Source of the DNA: Geitlerinema sp. PCC 7407
GTDB taxonomy: Bacteria > Cyanobacteriota > Cyanobacteriia > PCC-7407
Direction: 5' to 3'
NCBI RefSeq assembly: GCF_000317045.1
Contig: NC_019703.1
Span: 2,530,501-2,594,500 of the forward strand
Length of the DNA: 64,000 nt
Shown: piece by piece, positions 63,859 through 64,000 of the stretch
How the letters are laid out: every line of letters starts with the position of its first letter
Position numbering within the stretch: the stretch's first letter is position 1
The notes under the pieces: generated by a model
The model's input: the letters and a program-made list of their open reading frames with translations, nothing else
Database searches by the model: none
What the model was told of the DNA's origin: nothing
Position numbers and translations under genes: made by a program

Positions 63859-64000
63859 ATGGCCCAGCATGTCCTGATCGTCTGTGAAGCCTGCGGCAGC
63901 GACAAAAAAACCCCAGGAGACACCCCCGGCAAGCGCCTGATGCGACAGCTCCAAGTCCTGCATCAGCAGTGGCCCCGCCGAGCAGAGCTGGATCTCGAAA
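63859..64000 (+). CDS. DUF1636-type metal/cofactor-binding protein, 5' part only
   Basis: The first 47 codons are present: MAQHVLIVCEACGSDKKTPG, then GKRLMRQLQVL, and the frame runs off the window. The VCxxC arrangement followed by a helix with GxRL matches the small DUF1636 family, thioredoxin-like-ferredoxin-fold proteins found near cobalamin or metal genes. The full product is normally about 110-150 residues. The next cysteines lie outside the window. Confidence 0.65.
   Translation, partial: MAQHVLIVCEACGSDKKTPGDTPGKRLMRQLQVLHQQWPRRAELDLE

Overview
The window is chromosomal DNA from a cyanobacterium. The palindrome GCGATCGC (HIP1) recurs throughout the core genes, GC content is high by eye in those genes, and the content is cyanobacterial: carboxysome shell genes ccmK3-ccmK4, a beta carbonic anhydrase, petL, a bilin-type GAF photoreceptor kinase, hetR and CRP/Rrf2 regulators. 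hetR together with a newly found patX points to a filamentous lineage. I cannot name the species, and nothing here shows whether it makes heterocysts.

Layout. 0.3-3.2 kb: chromate transporter, divergent CRP-type regulator, NIL-domain protein and Rrf2 regulator, a plausible sulfur/oxyanion group. 3.3-7.0 kb: tRNA-Pro(CGG), an LpxB-like glycosyltransferase, tRNA-Ala(CGC), then a Rieske oxygenase/TetR pair lying between the intact tRNA-Ala and a decayed copy of its 3' half; the TetR protein ends in an IS1-type zinc ribbon. 7.1-14.1 kb: two very large, translationally coupled genes with few HIP1 sites. One is unrecognised; the other has a possible nuclease region followed by an SF2-like helicase core. 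This is the best candidate for an undescribed defence-type system. 14.3-19.1 kb: a solute-binding lipoprotein and two multidomain histidine kinases. 19.7-28.3 kb: a small secreted protein, an SMI1/KNR4 protein and a heavy-metal RND efflux set (adaptor, pump, lipoprotein, response regulator, kinase).

28.3-40.0 kb is mostly housekeeping or poorly known: CIA30-domain protein, acyltransferase, giant coiled-coil TPR protein, phosphodiester glycosidase, pentapeptide membrane protein, TPR lipoprotein-like protein, queG, an OCP-C-terminal-like NTF2 protein and a cytosine deaminase-like enzyme. 40.0-42.8 kb is a regulatory and carboxysome block: a hairpin-forming repeat array, ccmK3-ccmK4, hetR, and upstream of hetR a 59-residue gene encoding a secreted RGSGR peptide precursor (patX). 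43.1-44.3 kb is a solitary TnpB element ending 7 bp before pfkA. 44.3-51.9 kb: pfkA, era, beta carbonic anhydrase, glycosyltransferase, aroB, petL, DUF1361 protein.

52.0-54.1 kb is an AT-rich island without HIP1, holding a solitary reverse transcriptase of a non-intron, non-retron type, probably a defence gene. 54.1-58.5 kb encodes a CBS/PAS/GAF kinase whose first GAF domain has the two cysteines of a DXCF cyanobacteriochrome with the expected 28-residue spacing. The right end holds a peptidoglycan-binding protein, a U32 peptidase-family protein (RlhA-like), a SpoIID-domain protein, a small membrane protein and the start of a DUF1636-type protein.

All calls come from reading the sequence and remembered family motifs; no database search was run.
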